From positions 124,001 through 188,000 of the forward strand of contig JAHENB010000064.1 in NCBI GenBank assembly GCA_024643345.1: 64,000 bases of DNA, read 5' to 3'. The notes beneath the pieces were generated by a model that did no database searches, was not told the origin of the DNA, and saw nothing but the letters and a program-made list of their open reading frames with translations. This stretch comes from Maribacter sp. Its GTDB lineage: Bacteria; Bacteroidota; Bacteroidia; Flavobacteriales; Flavobacteriaceae. This document shows positions 14,954 through 24,060 of the stretch, piece after piece. The stretch's first letter is position 1. Every line of letters begins with the position of its first letter. The translations under genes and the position numbers were made by a program.

Positions 14954-17953
14954 ATGAAAAACCAATATAGATACCCGGGCACACGCCCTTATTTAGAAGA
15001 GGACGGCCCATTGTTTTTTGGACGAAATTCCGATAGGGAAAAACTCACCGAACTGATCGTCCTTGAAAAGTTGGTCGTGCTTTTTGGCAAATCGGGTTAT
15101 GGAAAATCGTCCTTATTGAATGCAGCGGTGATCCCGAATCTTCGCAAGCTCGAAAAACACGAGGTTTTCAATATAAGACTCATAGAACCTGAACACCCAA
15201 ACCATTCGAAACGGAGTCCCTTGGAACTGCTGATAACGCAATTGAGCATAAATGGCGATGGCCCTTCCTTTTTAAGGGAAAAGTTGAACATTGCCACCGA
15301 TTTTCCCGAAGATCTGACGGCCATAATCTGGTACTATGCCAAAATGATCCAGTTGGGCAAAAAAGACAGCCGGGCAATTACCTTGATTTTTGATCAATTT
15401 GAAGAACTCAGTCATTTTTCAGAAGAACAGATCGAAGCCTTTGGCCGTTCCATGGAGACCCTGCTCAATCTGAATGCCCCAAAATCTGTCCGTAGGCTTA
15501 TAGAACAAAAAATTGACGCCAACGCCGGTTACTTTACAAAAGACGAAACCCACGACTTACTGAAACCGCTAAATCTAAAGGTTGTTTTTTCGCTGCACCA
15601 TGACCGGCTCAACCTGCTGGATCAATTAAAACGTTTTCTTCCAACGGTTTTCAAATATACCTATGAGCTGAAACCTCTTGGTGAAATAGCGGCCCGTGAA
15701 GCACTTCATAAACCCGCATCCTTGGCCGGTAAATTTGCTTCACCTGTTTTTGCCTATACCGAGGAGGCCACAGCGTTTATTTTCAGCAATCTCAAGGATA
15801 GTAAAAATCAGCTTATAGAGCCATTTCAATTACAGTTGATCGGGCAGCATGCAGAAGAACGTATTATAGCAAAACAGAAAAAAGCCGAACGCAAGGCCAG
15901 TCGCTCCAAACAAAAGCCAAATCGGGAAACACCCCTATTTGAATTGGGAAGTAAAGATCTGGACAAGCCTGCAACCATATTCAAGAAGCATTACCAAAAA
16001 GTAATTGCCGGTTTGCCCTTCTGGAAGAGACGCAATGTCAGGGATTTCATTGAAACAAAACTGATTATTGAGGGCAATCGCGTGCCCATTCCCGAAGCGG
16101 TAATAACATCAGGGTACAATGTTTCCAAAAGTACCTTAGAAGATTTATTAGACCAGCGCTTGCTACGTTCCGAACTCAATACCGTTCAAAGCACCAGCTA
16201 TGAACTGAGCCACGACTCTCTGGTAAAACCTATACAAGATGCCGCCAAGAAGCGCCGGCAAAGAAGAACATGGATTTGGGCAATCGTTGTTTTCTTGGTC
16301 ATCAGTGGGCTCTTGGCAACATGGGGGACTTATGAAAAGGTCAGAGCAGATGATTTGGAAAAAAAATACGAAGACTATATTAAACAATATCCAAAATCAG
16401 ATACCCCTTCCCGTGAAAAAATAGTGCCGCCGGGAAATCCTGTCGCCAGAGTCTCGGCCGCGCCGTCCTACGGTATGGCCCCTTTGGATGTTAAATTTAC
16501 CGGCAGTGTTTCCGACCTTGATGAATCGGTAAGCTTTCTCTGGGAATTTAATGATGGCACCACTTCGACCACGGCCGATCCTGAGCATACCTTTTTCAAC
16601 AAAGGCACCTACGATGTGCGACTGACTGTTACGGACAGCAGGGATCGAAAGGGATTCGCTTCGATAAAGATAATGGTCGATTCCTTACAGAATAAGGGTC
16701 CCGTTGCCAAAGCTTCCGCCACTCCGACCAGTGGAACGGCCCCTTTGGAAGTTGCTTTTAGGGGTAGTGGTTCCGTTGATGACGGGCCGCTGAACTATCA
16801 TTGGAACTTTGATGACGGATCTACCAGCTCTGATCCCGATCCGGTGCACTCTTTTGCCCGTAAAGGCAGCTATAACGTACACCTGACCGTCGAGGACCAA
16901 GGAGGCCAAATGGATTCGACCATGATAGAAATAAAGGCAATGGATCGAGATCCCACTCCTATTCGGGCGCCAGCCACGGCACCTAGGGCCAAAATATCGG
17001 CGCCTATCGTTAGTGGCACCGCCCCCTTGGAAGTTGCTTTTAAGGGCAGCGGTTCCTCCGCTGGTGGCCCGGCAAACTATAGTTGGGACTTTGATGACGG
17101 ATCCACCAGTACGGATGCAGATCCCGTGCACACCTTTGCCGATAAGGGCACCTATAACGTACAGTTGACCGTAACCGATAAGGTGAACCCGGAACTGACC
17201 AATACCGACTCGGCAGTAATCAGGGTCAAGGCGCCCTTACCACCTATGGCCAAGGCATCGGCCTCGGCGGTAAGCGGAAAGGCACCCTTGAAAATTGCCT
17301 TTAAGGGCAGCGGTTCGCCCGGTGGTGGCATAGTAAAAAGCTACAAATGGGACTTTGATGACGGGGCAACAAGTTCAGATGCCGAACCGGTGCATTCCTT
17401 TGTCAATAAGGGCCGTTATCATGTTCAATTGACCGTCGAGGATGACGAAAGACAAAGAGACTCCACCATAATTGAAATAACGGTAGAACCACCTTTTCCG
17501 GATCCCAACAAATGGATCACCGGCCTTGAACCTCGCGATTCGGTGCATCTTGTAGGGATACGCCATGACCCAAATACAAGGCCCTTCGACGCAATTATGG
17601 ATGAGGGGTTGTTAATCTTGTTTATTAGTGATAGAGCATATTTGTTTCGCAGCGCTAAGCTCCCTCAAAATCGAACTTCTTCCTTGAAAAGTCTGCGAAC
17701 CAAACTTAAAAGTCCACAAACGAGTCAGAAGCGGAGACCTTTTATTCTTAGCGGACAGCGTTATATAAGTTACATTAATACCAATGAAAAATTTATTGAC
17801 TATACAAAAGATTCCTATGAAGAGTTGTTCGATTTGATTCGGGATCATACCAAAAAGGGGGAACCCTACTATACTTTTATTGATGCATCCTATTTTGATA
17901 CGGAAACCCAAAACGAAATTAACAACGTATATAGAGACTTGGGAAAAAAATAG
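14954..17953 (+). CDS. Transmembrane STAND NTPase with four PKD domains
   Basis: 999 residues. The N-terminus has the start motif of the nSTAND1 group (YRYPGTRPYLEEDGPLFFGR) followed by the P-loop GKSGYGKSS (45-53) and a Walker B-like LIFDQFEEL. A winged-helix-like stretch (about 340-430, ending YELSHDSLVKPI) follows, then one membrane helix near 439-459 (WIWAIVVFLVISGLLATWG). Beyond it come four PKD domains (about 496-845) with the typical FDDGSTS and GTYNVQLTV signatures. The C-terminal domain (about 848-999) is not recognised. The predicted topology puts the NTPase in the cytoplasm and the PKD array outside the inner membrane. With the adjacent TIR protein it suggests a sensor-effector pair. 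Confidence 0.85.
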   Translation: MKNQYRYPGTRPYLEEDGPLFFGRNSDREKLTELIVLEKLVVLFGKSGYGKSSLLNAAVIPNLRKLEKHEVFNIRLIEPEHPNHSKRSPLELLITQLSINGDGPSFLREKLNIATDFPEDLTAIIWYYAKMIQLGKKDSRAITLIFDQFEELSHFSEEQIEAFGRSMETLLNLNAPKSVRRLIEQKIDANAGYFTKDETHDLLKPLNLKVVFSLHHDRLNLLDQLKRFLPTVFKYTYELKPLGEIAAREALHKPASLAGKFASPVFAYTEEATAFIFSNLKDSKNQLIEPFQLQLIGQHAEERIIAKQKKAERKASRSKQKPNRETPLFELGSKDLDKPATIFKKHYQKVIAGLPFWKRRNVRDFIETKLIIEGNRVPIPEAVITSGYNVSKSTLEDLLDQRLLRSELNTVQSTSYELSHDSLVKPIQDAAKKRRQRRTWIWAIVVFLVISGLLATWGTYEKVRADDLEKKYEDYIKQYPKSDTPSREKIVPPGNPVARVSAAPSYGMAPLDVKFTGSVSDLDESVSFLWEFNDGTTSTTADPEHTFFNKGTYDVRLTVTDSRDRKGFASIKIMVDSLQNKGPVAKASATPTSGTAPLEVAFRGSGSVDDGPLNYHWNFDDGSTSSDPDPVHSFARKGSYNVHLTVEDQGGQMDSTMIEIKAMDRDPTPIRAPATAPRAKISAPIVSGTAPLEVAFKGSGSSAGGPANYSWDFDDGSTSTDADPVHTFADKGTYNVQLTVTDKVNPELTNTDSAVIRVKAPLPPMAKASASAVSGKAPLKIAFKGSGSPGGGIVKSYKWDFDDGATSSDAEPVHSFVNKGRYHVQLTVEDDERQRDSTIIEITVEPPFPDPNKWITGLEPRDSVHLVGIRHDPNTRPFDAIMDEGLLILFISDRAYLFRSAKLPQNRTSSLKSLRTKLKSPQTSQKRRPFILSGQRYISYINTNEKFIDYTKDSYEELFDLIRDHTKKGEPYYTFIDASYFDTETQNEINNVYRDLGKK
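16441..17494 (+). repeat. Four PKD-domain-coding repeats inside the STAND gene
   Basis: Four units of about 250-270 bp encode successive PKD domains. Units 2-4 keep long similar DNA stretches, for example around the TTTGATGACGG and GCCCCCTTGGAAGTTGC positions, while unit 1 is more diverged. This indicates expansion by internal duplication, the last steps being fairly recent. The similarity is at codon level within one frame, so it is not a CRISPR or satellite. Confidence 0.85.
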
Positions 17954-18036
17954 GTAAGTTCAATGATATCAAAGGGTTAAAATTAGAAGCCATTGAATCT
18001 GGGGTTCGAGTATTGAACATCAAGGGGGCAACATAA

Positions 18037-18059
18037 CCAATCATAAGTTTGGCTTTTTT
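18037..18059 (+). terminator. Weak terminator-like hairpin after the STAND gene
   Basis: CCAA (18037-18040) and TTGG (18049-18052) form a short stem followed by C and a six-T run (18054-18059). The stem is only four strong pairs, so this is tentative. It lies about 85 bp past the STAND stop. Confidence 0.35.
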
Positions 18060-18115
18060 ATTTTGCCGTCTTTCCCTGAACGATTTTCTTTTCCTGACAA
18101 AATTTTGAGAATCGC

Positions 18116-18123
18116 TACCTTTG
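18116..18123 (+). promoter_or_regulatory. Bacteroidota-type -7 promoter element before hemF
   Basis: TACCTTTG fits the phylum's TAnnTTTG -7 consensus and lies about 48 bp upstream of the hemF start. I could not identify a convincing -33 TTG at the usual 17-23-base spacing. Confidence 0.5.
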
Positions 18124-18170
18124 CCAAAAGTTGTTCATAGACCCCTATTCATAGGGCTTATAGACCCATA

Positions 18171-19073
18171 ATGAAAGATAAATTCTTTTCGTACATACAG
18201 GTGCTCCAAGACCAGATCACGAAAAAATTGGAAGAAATCGATGGGGAAGCCCATTTTCAGGAAGATATTTGGGAGCGGCCCGAAGGAGGTGGCGGCAGAT
18301 CCCGGGTCATTGAAAACGGGGCAGTATTCGAAAAGGGGGGCGTCAATATTTCCGCGGTGCACGGCGCTTTGCCCCAAAGCATGCAAAACTATTTTGGAGT
18401 TGAAGATGTAGACTTTTTTGCCTGTGGCCTCAGTTTGGTTTTACATCCCAAAAATCCCATGGTCCCCACGGTGCACGCCAATTGGCGGTATTTTGAAATG
18501 TACGACCAAGAGGGCCACATCGTAGATCAATGGTTCGGTGGTGGACAAGACCTTACGCCCTATTATCTTTTCGAGGAAGACGTTATTCATTTTCACCGAA
18601 TCTGCAAACGGGCCTGTGATTTGCATGACCCTACTTTTTATTCCGAATTTAAGAAGAAATGCGATTCCTATTTTTGGAATGCGCATAGGGATGAAGCCAG
18701 GGGCGTGGGCGGTCTTTTTTTTGATTATTGCAGGGCTGCTGACCAGATGGATTTAGGGCAGTGGTTTGATTTTGTCACTGAAGTGGGCAACAGTTTTTTA
18801 GAAGCTTATATACCTATCGTTATAAAACGAAAAAATATTGAATATAAGCCTGCTCAAAGGGAATGGCAGGAAATCCGCCGAGGACGCTATGTAGAATTCA
18901 ACCTAGTGCACGATAAAGGAACCCTTTTCGGATTAAAGACCAATGGCCGTATCGAAAGCATCCTCATGAGCCTTCCGCCACACGTACAGTGGCGATACGA
19001 CCACCATCCCAAAAAAGGAAGTGAAGAGGAACGACTTTTAAAAATCTTACAATCGCCCAAAGATTGGGTCTAA
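18171..19073 (+). CDS. hemF: Oxygen-dependent coproporphyrinogen III oxidase
   Basis: 300 residues, the standard HemF length. Characteristic stretches are visible: GGGGRSRVIENGAVFEKGGV, VHANWRYFEM, WFGGGQDLTPYY, ARGVGGLFFDYC and the C-terminal YVEFNLVHDKGTLFGLKTNG. The enzyme decarboxylates coproporphyrinogen III to protoporphyrinogen IX in haem synthesis, in the cytoplasm, using O2 and no metal. It lies 142 bp upstream of hemB on the same strand, so the two haem genes may be co-regulated, although a hairpin sits between them. Confidence 0.96.
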   Translation: MKDKFFSYIQVLQDQITKKLEEIDGEAHFQEDIWERPEGGGGRSRVIENGAVFEKGGVNISAVHGALPQSMQNYFGVEDVDFFACGLSLVLHPKNPMVPTVHANWRYFEMYDQEGHIVDQWFGGGQDLTPYYLFEEDVIHFHRICKRACDLHDPTFYSEFKKKCDSYFWNAHRDEARGVGGLFFDYCRAADQMDLGQWFDFVTEVGNSFLEAYIPIVIKRKNIEYKPAQREWQEIRRGRYVEFNLVHDKGTLFGLKTNGRIESILMSLPPHVQWRYDHHPKKGSEEERLLKILQSPKDWV

Positions 19074-19085
19074 GCTCGCTACGAT

Positions 19086-19106
19086 CTTCAGCCTTGCTTG
19101 CTGAAG
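19086..19106. other. Perfect 7-bp hairpin after hemF
   Basis: CTTCAGC (19086-19092) and GCTGAAG (19100-19106) enclose a 7-base loop 12 bp after the hemF stop. No T-run follows, so it may be an RNA-stabilising or weak attenuating hairpin rather than a true terminator. Confidence 0.4.
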
Positions 19107-19215
19107 TATCCACAAAAAGAAACGAAAGATCAAATATAGCCGTCACCGGCGCCCTCAAAAATTTAAGCTATCTTTTTGGAGGGGAATACGTAATTTTACT
19201 TCAAAAATCAATCCC

Positions 19216-20205
19216 ATGTACCCATTGCGAAGAAACAGACGACTAAGAACCACCCCGGCCATACGCCATCTGGTTCGAGAAACCATCATCACGCCAAGCG
19301 ATTTTTTGGTGCCGCTATTCGTGGTAGAAGGCAAAGGTATAAAGGAAGAAATCGCCTCCATGCCCGATTACTACCGCCTGAGCTTGGACAACCTCGAGAA
19401 GGAGGTGAAAGAACTATGGAATATGGGCCTTTGTGCGGTGTTATTGTTCGTAAAAGTACCGGAGCGCCTTAAAGACAACAAGGGGACCGAGGCAGTCAAC
19501 AAAGATGGCTTGATGCAGCGCGCCATAAAAGCGGTAAAGACCGCCTGCCCCGAGATGCTGGTGATGACCGATGTGGCCTTGGATCCCTATTCTTCTTACG
19601 GGCATGACGGCATTGTAGGGGCCGGGCAAATCTTAAATGATGACACTACGGAAGTCTTAGCTGAAATGAGTGTTTCCCATGCCCTGGCAGGTGCCGATTT
19701 CGTTGCCCCTAGCGACATGATGGATGGTCGGATCCTGACCATTCGCGAAGCCTTGGAAGACGAGGGTTTGGTCAATACCGGAATCATGAGCTACAGTGCA
19801 AAATATGCGAGTGCCTTTTATGGCCCTTTTCGCGACGCACTCGATTCGGCACCGGTTGACAAGATCAATGTTCCCAAAGACAAAAGCACCTACCAGATGG
19901 ATTCTGCCAACCGATTTGAAGCGCTCAAGGAGACCCTCATGGATATCGATGAAGGCGCCGATATCGTGATGGTAAAACCTGGACTTTGCTACCTCGATAT
20001 CGTTCGGGAAATCAAAAACGAAGTGGATGTGCCGGTCGCCGTTTACCAGGTGAGCGGTGAATATGCCATGCTGAAGGCAGCCGTAGAAAAAGGCTGGCTC
20101 GATCACGATGCCGTGATGATGGAGCAACTGATCGCCATAAAAAGGGCCGGGGCCAATATCATTGCCAGTTACTTCGCCAAAGATGCGGTTAAGTTGATGG
20201 GATAA
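19216..20205 (+). CDS. hemB: Porphobilinogen synthase (delta-aminolevulinate dehydratase)
   Basis: 329 residues. Active-site lysines are expected in MSYSAKYASAFYGPFRDA and IVMVKPGLCYLD, both present. The metal-binding loop reads DVALDPYSSYGHDG: the cysteines of zinc-type enzymes are replaced by Ala, Asp and Asp, so this is the zinc-independent (magnesium/potassium-responsive) type. It condenses two 5-aminolevulinate molecules to porphobilinogen, an early step of haem synthesis. Start chosen at the ATG of MYPLRRNRRLRTTPAIRHL, typical of HemB N-termini. Confidence 0.96.
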   Translation: MYPLRRNRRLRTTPAIRHLVRETIITPSDFLVPLFVVEGKGIKEEIASMPDYYRLSLDNLEKEVKELWNMGLCAVLLFVKVPERLKDNKGTEAVNKDGLMQRAIKAVKTACPEMLVMTDVALDPYSSYGHDGIVGAGQILNDDTTEVLAEMSVSHALAGADFVAPSDMMDGRILTIREALEDEGLVNTGIMSYSAKYASAFYGPFRDALDSAPVDKINVPKDKSTYQMDSANRFEALKETLMDIDEGADIVMVKPGLCYLDIVREIKNEVDVPVAVYQVSGEYAMLKAAVEKGWLDHDAVMMEQLIAIKRAGANIIASYFAKDAVKLMG

Positions 20206-20261
20206 CATTCACAAAGGGCCTTCTCCATACCTCTGGATATAGCAATGAAAGCGATTCAAAA

Positions 20262-21590
20262 ATGAAAATCAAGCTTTTAATACTTATCGGTTTATTATTG
20301 ATTGCCCCAGAGATCAAGGGGCAAACCGAGCTCCCCCCCATCGCAAAGAACCTTTCAGCCAAAGGGCTTCGTTATGGCTCTCCAACTGAGGTTGGCATGG
20401 ATTCGGCATTTATCCATCACCGGGTAGATTCAATTATGGACCATGGCATCAAAAACCGGGCATTTCCCGGCGCCCAGGTTTTAGTGGCCAAAAACGGATC
20501 TATCATCTTTCATAAAGCCTATGGCCATCATACGTATGACAGCATCCAACCAACCGGCCTCGATGATCTCTATGATTTGGCCTCGGTGACCAAAATAGCG
20601 GCTTCCCTGCCCGCTTTGATGACCTTGGTGGAAGAAGGCAAACTGGATCTTGACCAACCATTCAGTAGGTACTGGAAGCGCTGGCGTGGCAAAAAAGACA
20701 AAGAGGAGCTCACGCTAAGGGAAATATTGGCCCATCAAGCGGGTCTGGTACCCTATATTGTTTATCTGAACAAAGTCATCAAGAAAAATGGGGAGACCAA
20801 ATCACGTTTTGTAAAAAATGACCCTAGACCTCGATTCAACCATCAGGCTTATGATGGAATCTATATAAAAAATAGGTTCAGGAATAAAATGTACCGCATC
20901 ATGGAGCGTTCAAAAGTCTCGGACGAAAAAAAATATAACTACTCCGGGCTCTCTTTTTTGATTTATCCAGAATTGACAAAACAGTTGACGGGACAAGAAT
21001 TCGAAACCTATCTACAAAAGCATTTCTATGAGCCATTGGGTGCCAGTACTATGGGTTTTAACCCCAAATTGAAAGGCTTTCCCAATAAAATAGTCCCTAC
21101 CGAACAAGATACCCTTTTCCGTCATGCCTTGACCCATGGATGGGTGCATGATGAAAATGCCGCACTGTTGGGAGGCGTCTCTGGAAATGCCGGGCTCTTT
21201 GCCTCCGCTACCGATTTGGCAAAATTGATGCAAATGTACATGCAATTCGGGGTGTATGAGGGCAAACGTTATTTTTCGGAAGACACGGTAAAAGAATTTA
21301 TAAAGGTACAATACCCGGAAAACGAAAATCGCAGGGGCCTGGGCTTTGATAAACCCTTATTGGATAATGACAGTCTGGGATTCGTCGATGCCTACCCGGC
21401 CCCGGAGGTGGGTTCTGCAAGCTTCGGGCATAGTGGTTTTACCGGCACTTTTGTTTGGGCGGACCCAGAAAAACAGTTGGTTTACATATTTTTATCGAAT
21501 CGGGTGAACCCTAGCAGGGAACATCGAAACCTATACGACCTAAAGATACGGGAAGCCGTACAACAAGTTTTTTATCAAGCAGCATTATAA
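20262..21590 (+). CDS. Exported serine hydrolase of the beta-lactamase (class C/esterase) fold
   Basis: 442 residues with a signal peptide (MKIKLLILIGLLLIAPEIKGQ). The SxxK motif is S108-V-T-K in DLASVTKIAAS. A tyrosine motif is likely YNYSG, and the KTG-equivalent is HSGFTG near the C-terminus. Such proteins are penicillin-binding-protein-like esterases, D-amino-acid amidases or peptidases; the substrate cannot be told, and clinical beta-lactamase activity should not be assumed. It follows hemB by 56 bp and precedes ogt by 10 bp, so it may share a transcript with ogt. Confidence 0.85.
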   Translation: MKIKLLILIGLLLIAPEIKGQTELPPIAKNLSAKGLRYGSPTEVGMDSAFIHHRVDSIMDHGIKNRAFPGAQVLVAKNGSIIFHKAYGHHTYDSIQPTGLDDLYDLASVTKIAASLPALMTLVEEGKLDLDQPFSRYWKRWRGKKDKEELTLREILAHQAGLVPYIVYLNKVIKKNGETKSRFVKNDPRPRFNHQAYDGIYIKNRFRNKMYRIMERSKVSDEKKYNYSGLSFLIYPELTKQLTGQEFETYLQKHFYEPLGASTMGFNPKLKGFPNKIVPTEQDTLFRHALTHGWVHDENAALLGGVSGNAGLFASATDLAKLMQMYMQFGVYEGKRYFSEDTVKEFIKVQYPENENRRGLGFDKPLLDNDSLGFVDAYPAPEVGSASFGHSGFTGTFVWADPEKQLVYIFLSNRVNPSREHRNLYDLKIREAVQQVFYQAAL

Positions 21591-21600
21591 CCCCATTGAA

Positions 21601-22074
21601 ATGGAAACGGCTTTTATATATACGCCCTTGGGGGTGGCAAAATTGGAAGGAGATGAAACAGGTCTTTCGGCCATAACCATTATCGATGGCGATGAAAATC
21701 CTACCACGGTTTTCCCGGAGGTATTGGAAGATGCAGCTTACCAGCTTCGCGAATATTTCGAAGGAAAAAGGACTTCCTTTGATCTTGAGTTGAATCCCCA
21801 AGGAACCGATTTTCAAAAAAGGGTTTGGCAGGCCCTTTTACAAATACCTTATGGCAAGACCCTTTCGTATCTAGAGCTCTCAAAAATCTTAGGGGATGTC
21901 AAAGCCATTAGGGCCGTGGCGGCCGCAAACGGTAAGAACCCATTATGGATCGTGGTCCCTTGCCATCGGGTCATCGGAAGTGATGGTGCCCTCATTGGCT
22001 ATGCTGGAGGACTGCACCGCAAGAAATGGCTTTTGGACCACGAAAGTCCGGCCAAACAACAAAGTCTATTTTAG
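21601..22074 (+). CDS. ogt: Methylated-DNA-protein-cysteine methyltransferase
   Basis: 157 residues. The acceptor motif PCHRVIG is present with Cys121, preceded by the helix-turn-helix region with FQKRVWQALLQIPYGKTLSY and the RAVAAANGKNP arginine-finger stretch. It removes methyl groups from O6-methylguanine (and O4-methylthymine) by suicide transfer to the cysteine. There is no fused AraC/Ada domain, so it is an Ogt-type stand-alone protein. It starts 10 bp after the serine hydrolase. Confidence 0.95.
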   Translation: METAFIYTPLGVAKLEGDETGLSAITIIDGDENPTTVFPEVLEDAAYQLREYFEGKRTSFDLELNPQGTDFQKRVWQALLQIPYGKTLSYLELSKILGDVKAIRAVAAANGKNPLWIVVPCHRVIGSDGALIGYAGGLHRKKWLLDHESPAKQQSLF

Positions 22075-22213
22075 AGTTTTTGGATATCATAACAATTCCG
22101 ATCATTCATGTTGCGATAGGCAAGTGATTATGGCATTTGAAATTGCACCTTTTGTGCGGCTGAATCACTTACCTTAGTTTCTATCTTTATAGGGATACTT
22201 TTCTTTAAAAAGC

Positions 22214-22927
22214 ATGTTAGACAAAATCAATTTAGAGCATATTTTGTTCCTCGATATTGAAACGGTCCCTGAAAAGCCCAGTTTTGATGATCTCGACGAC
22301 CTAAAAAAAGAACTTTGGGAGCAGAAATCACTGTATCAAAGGCAAGATGGTATCTCGGCTAGCGAATTTTACGAGCGTGCGGGGATTTGGGCCGAGTTTG
22401 GGAAAATAATCTGCATTTCGGTTGGCTATTTTCATATCAAAGGAGACGTGAGAACTTTCAGGGTCACCAGTTTTCATGGGGATGAAGTGAAATTGCTGAA
22501 GGAATTCAAAAACCTGTTAGCGGGCCATTTCAGCGGTACCAAGCACTTGCTTTGTGGTCACAACAGCAAGGAATTCGATTTTCCTTATATCGCACGAAGA
22601 ATGATCATCAACCGTATTTCCCTTCCTTATAAGTTGAATCTGTTTGGCAAGAAGCCTTGGGAAATACCACATCTCGACACCATGGAGCTATGGAAATTCG
22701 GGGATTTCAAGCATTATACCTCACTAAAACTAATGACCAATGTTCTAGGCATTCCTTCGCCAAAGGAAGATATTGACGGGAGTATGGTCAGAGAAGTCTA
22801 TTATGTAGCAAATGATTTAGATCGTATTATAACCTATTGCGAATTGGATGTGCTTACCACAGCACAAGTCTTTCTCAGGCTTCGCAATGATGCCTTATTG
22901 CGGGAGGATGAAATCATCCATATTTAG
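22214..22927 (+). CDS. Predicted 3'-5' exonuclease, PolB-like DEDD family
   Basis: 237 residues with the RNase-H-like exonuclease layout: Exo I LFLDIETVPE near the N-terminus, GHNSKEFDFPYIARRM as Exo II and YCELDVLTTAQVFLR as Exo III. Stand-alone proteins of this kind (COG3298-like) are common in Bacteroidota and probably trim DNA in repair; the exact role is not established. The last third of the gene has a diverged, truncated copy 1.6 kb downstream (24291-24534), suggesting that a piece of DNA was inserted or duplicated at its 3' end. Confidence 0.85.
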   Translation: MLDKINLEHILFLDIETVPEKPSFDDLDDLKKELWEQKSLYQRQDGISASEFYERAGIWAEFGKIICISVGYFHIKGDVRTFRVTSFHGDEVKLLKEFKNLLAGHFSGTKHLLCGHNSKEFDFPYIARRMIINRISLPYKLNLFGKKPWEIPHLDTMELWKFGDFKHYTSLKLMTNVLGIPSPKEDIDGSMVREVYYVANDLDRIITYCELDVLTTAQVFLRLRNDALLREDEIIHI

Positions 22928-23109
22928 AATGATGCTTCGAACCACTTACTGATATAGGTTTCATAAAGAATACTAGCATATCACTCTACTCTGTTCAAAT
23001 TTGGATACTTGTCTTTACATAAATTGTGCGTTCAAATCTTTGTTGTACTTTCTTAGTTTTTATAAACTATATCTTAATATTGGCAGTAATCCCAAACTAA
23101 AAAAATCAG

Positions 23110-24060
23110 ATGAAAGTGAATTTTAAAAATATTGGTCATACCACTGCCCTAATACTTGTGATATCCGGATTACTTATTACCGGGATAGGTGTATCCCTTG
23201 CAGAGGTTAATTATAGCACTTTACAATCGGGCACGGCACGCGATGAAACAGGGATTTTAGAACTAATATTTATGATTATTGGTGCATTGATTGCACTATT
23301 TGGAGGGCTTTTAACCGTTATCACATTAATCTCCTGGGTATTTGGTACGTTAGTACAACATTTTGGATTTAAAGCTGTCTTTATGGTAGTCGGAACCATA
23401 TGTTTAGGTGTTTATATTTATAGTAGATTTCTTCATACCGATGGCTTAGGCGACCCAATTCCCGTTGGTATGTTGGATGGGACGGTCTATAGGGGACCAA
23501 CTTTTAACGAAGCTGTACTTACTGCGCTTGATCCCGCTACTTCATTACTACTTCTCAATGTTACAGATAGTATAACAGACGGGTATCCATGGTTTCAGGT
23601 GGCATATAACGACTCTTTAAAAGGTTATATATGGGGCAGGAATTTATGCGCACAAGATGTTTGGGTAAATGGTCTATGGGGTCGCTGTTTATCTCATCAA
23701 AAACAACAATCTCTGACTCACCTAAGAGCAAAGGCTAATGACTCTTTGGACGAGCCCATTGATAATATTGAGACCGCATACAAAATGTTGCCAGGTGTTT
23801 GGCGTGAGCCTTCATTTAGCCATGAGTTTAGTCAGCAACGGGAGATAGTTTCTGATGATGATATTATTGGCAGGTGGACAGTAGAAATAGATGACGATGA
23901 TAACTTCCTCGTGTGGCTAAACCTTGAATATTATGGTAAATGGGCATACAGGTCTTCTAAATATAAAATCACTCAACTAGATTCGACATTTCTAAGACTT
24001 AAATTAGGTTCAGAGGCTGGCTACTATACTAGAATATCAGACCAGCGAACTACTAACTAA
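23110..24060 (+). CDS. Membrane protein with SH3-like domain, function unknown
   Basis: 316 residues. Three hydrophobic segments fill the first 105 residues (ALILVISGLLITGIGVSL, IFMIIGALIALFGGLLTVI, VFMVVGTICLGVYIY). A likely periplasmic part follows with a bacterial SH3-like stretch (YPWFQVAYNDSLKGYIWGRN), and at the end a small beta domain (DDIIGRWTVEIDDDDNFLVW). No enzyme motif. The gene lies between the exonuclease gene and a partial copy of that gene, and its bases are more AT-rich than the housekeeping genes to the left, so it may have been acquired. Confidence 0.7.
   Translation: MKVNFKNIGHTTALILVISGLLITGIGVSLAEVNYSTLQSGTARDETGILELIFMIIGALIALFGGLLTVITLISWVFGTLVQHFGFKAVFMVVGTICLGVYIYSRFLHTDGLGDPIPVGMLDGTVYRGPTFNEAVLTALDPATSLLLLNVTDSITDGYPWFQVAYNDSLKGYIWGRNLCAQDVWVNGLWGRCLSHQKQQSLTHLRAKANDSLDEPIDNIETAYKMLPGVWREPSFSHEFSQQREIVSDDDIIGRWTVEIDDDDNFLVWLNLEYYGKWAYRSSKYKITQLDSTFLRLKLGSEAGYYTRISDQRTTN

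Noticed and set aside
16685-17131. 148-codon open frame antisense to the PKD region
   Set aside because: It mirrors the repeat structure of the sense gene and has no motif; it is a by-product of the repeated codons.
16441-17494. Regular repeats in the STAND gene as a possible CRISPR or satellite
   Set aside because: The units are about 260 bp, stay in one frame and encode PKD domains; spacing and length do not fit CRISPR.
20262-21590. Calling the serine hydrolase an antibiotic-resistance beta-lactamase
   Set aside because: SxxK and a tyrosine motif are shared with many esterases and peptidases; nothing shows beta-lactam hydrolysis.
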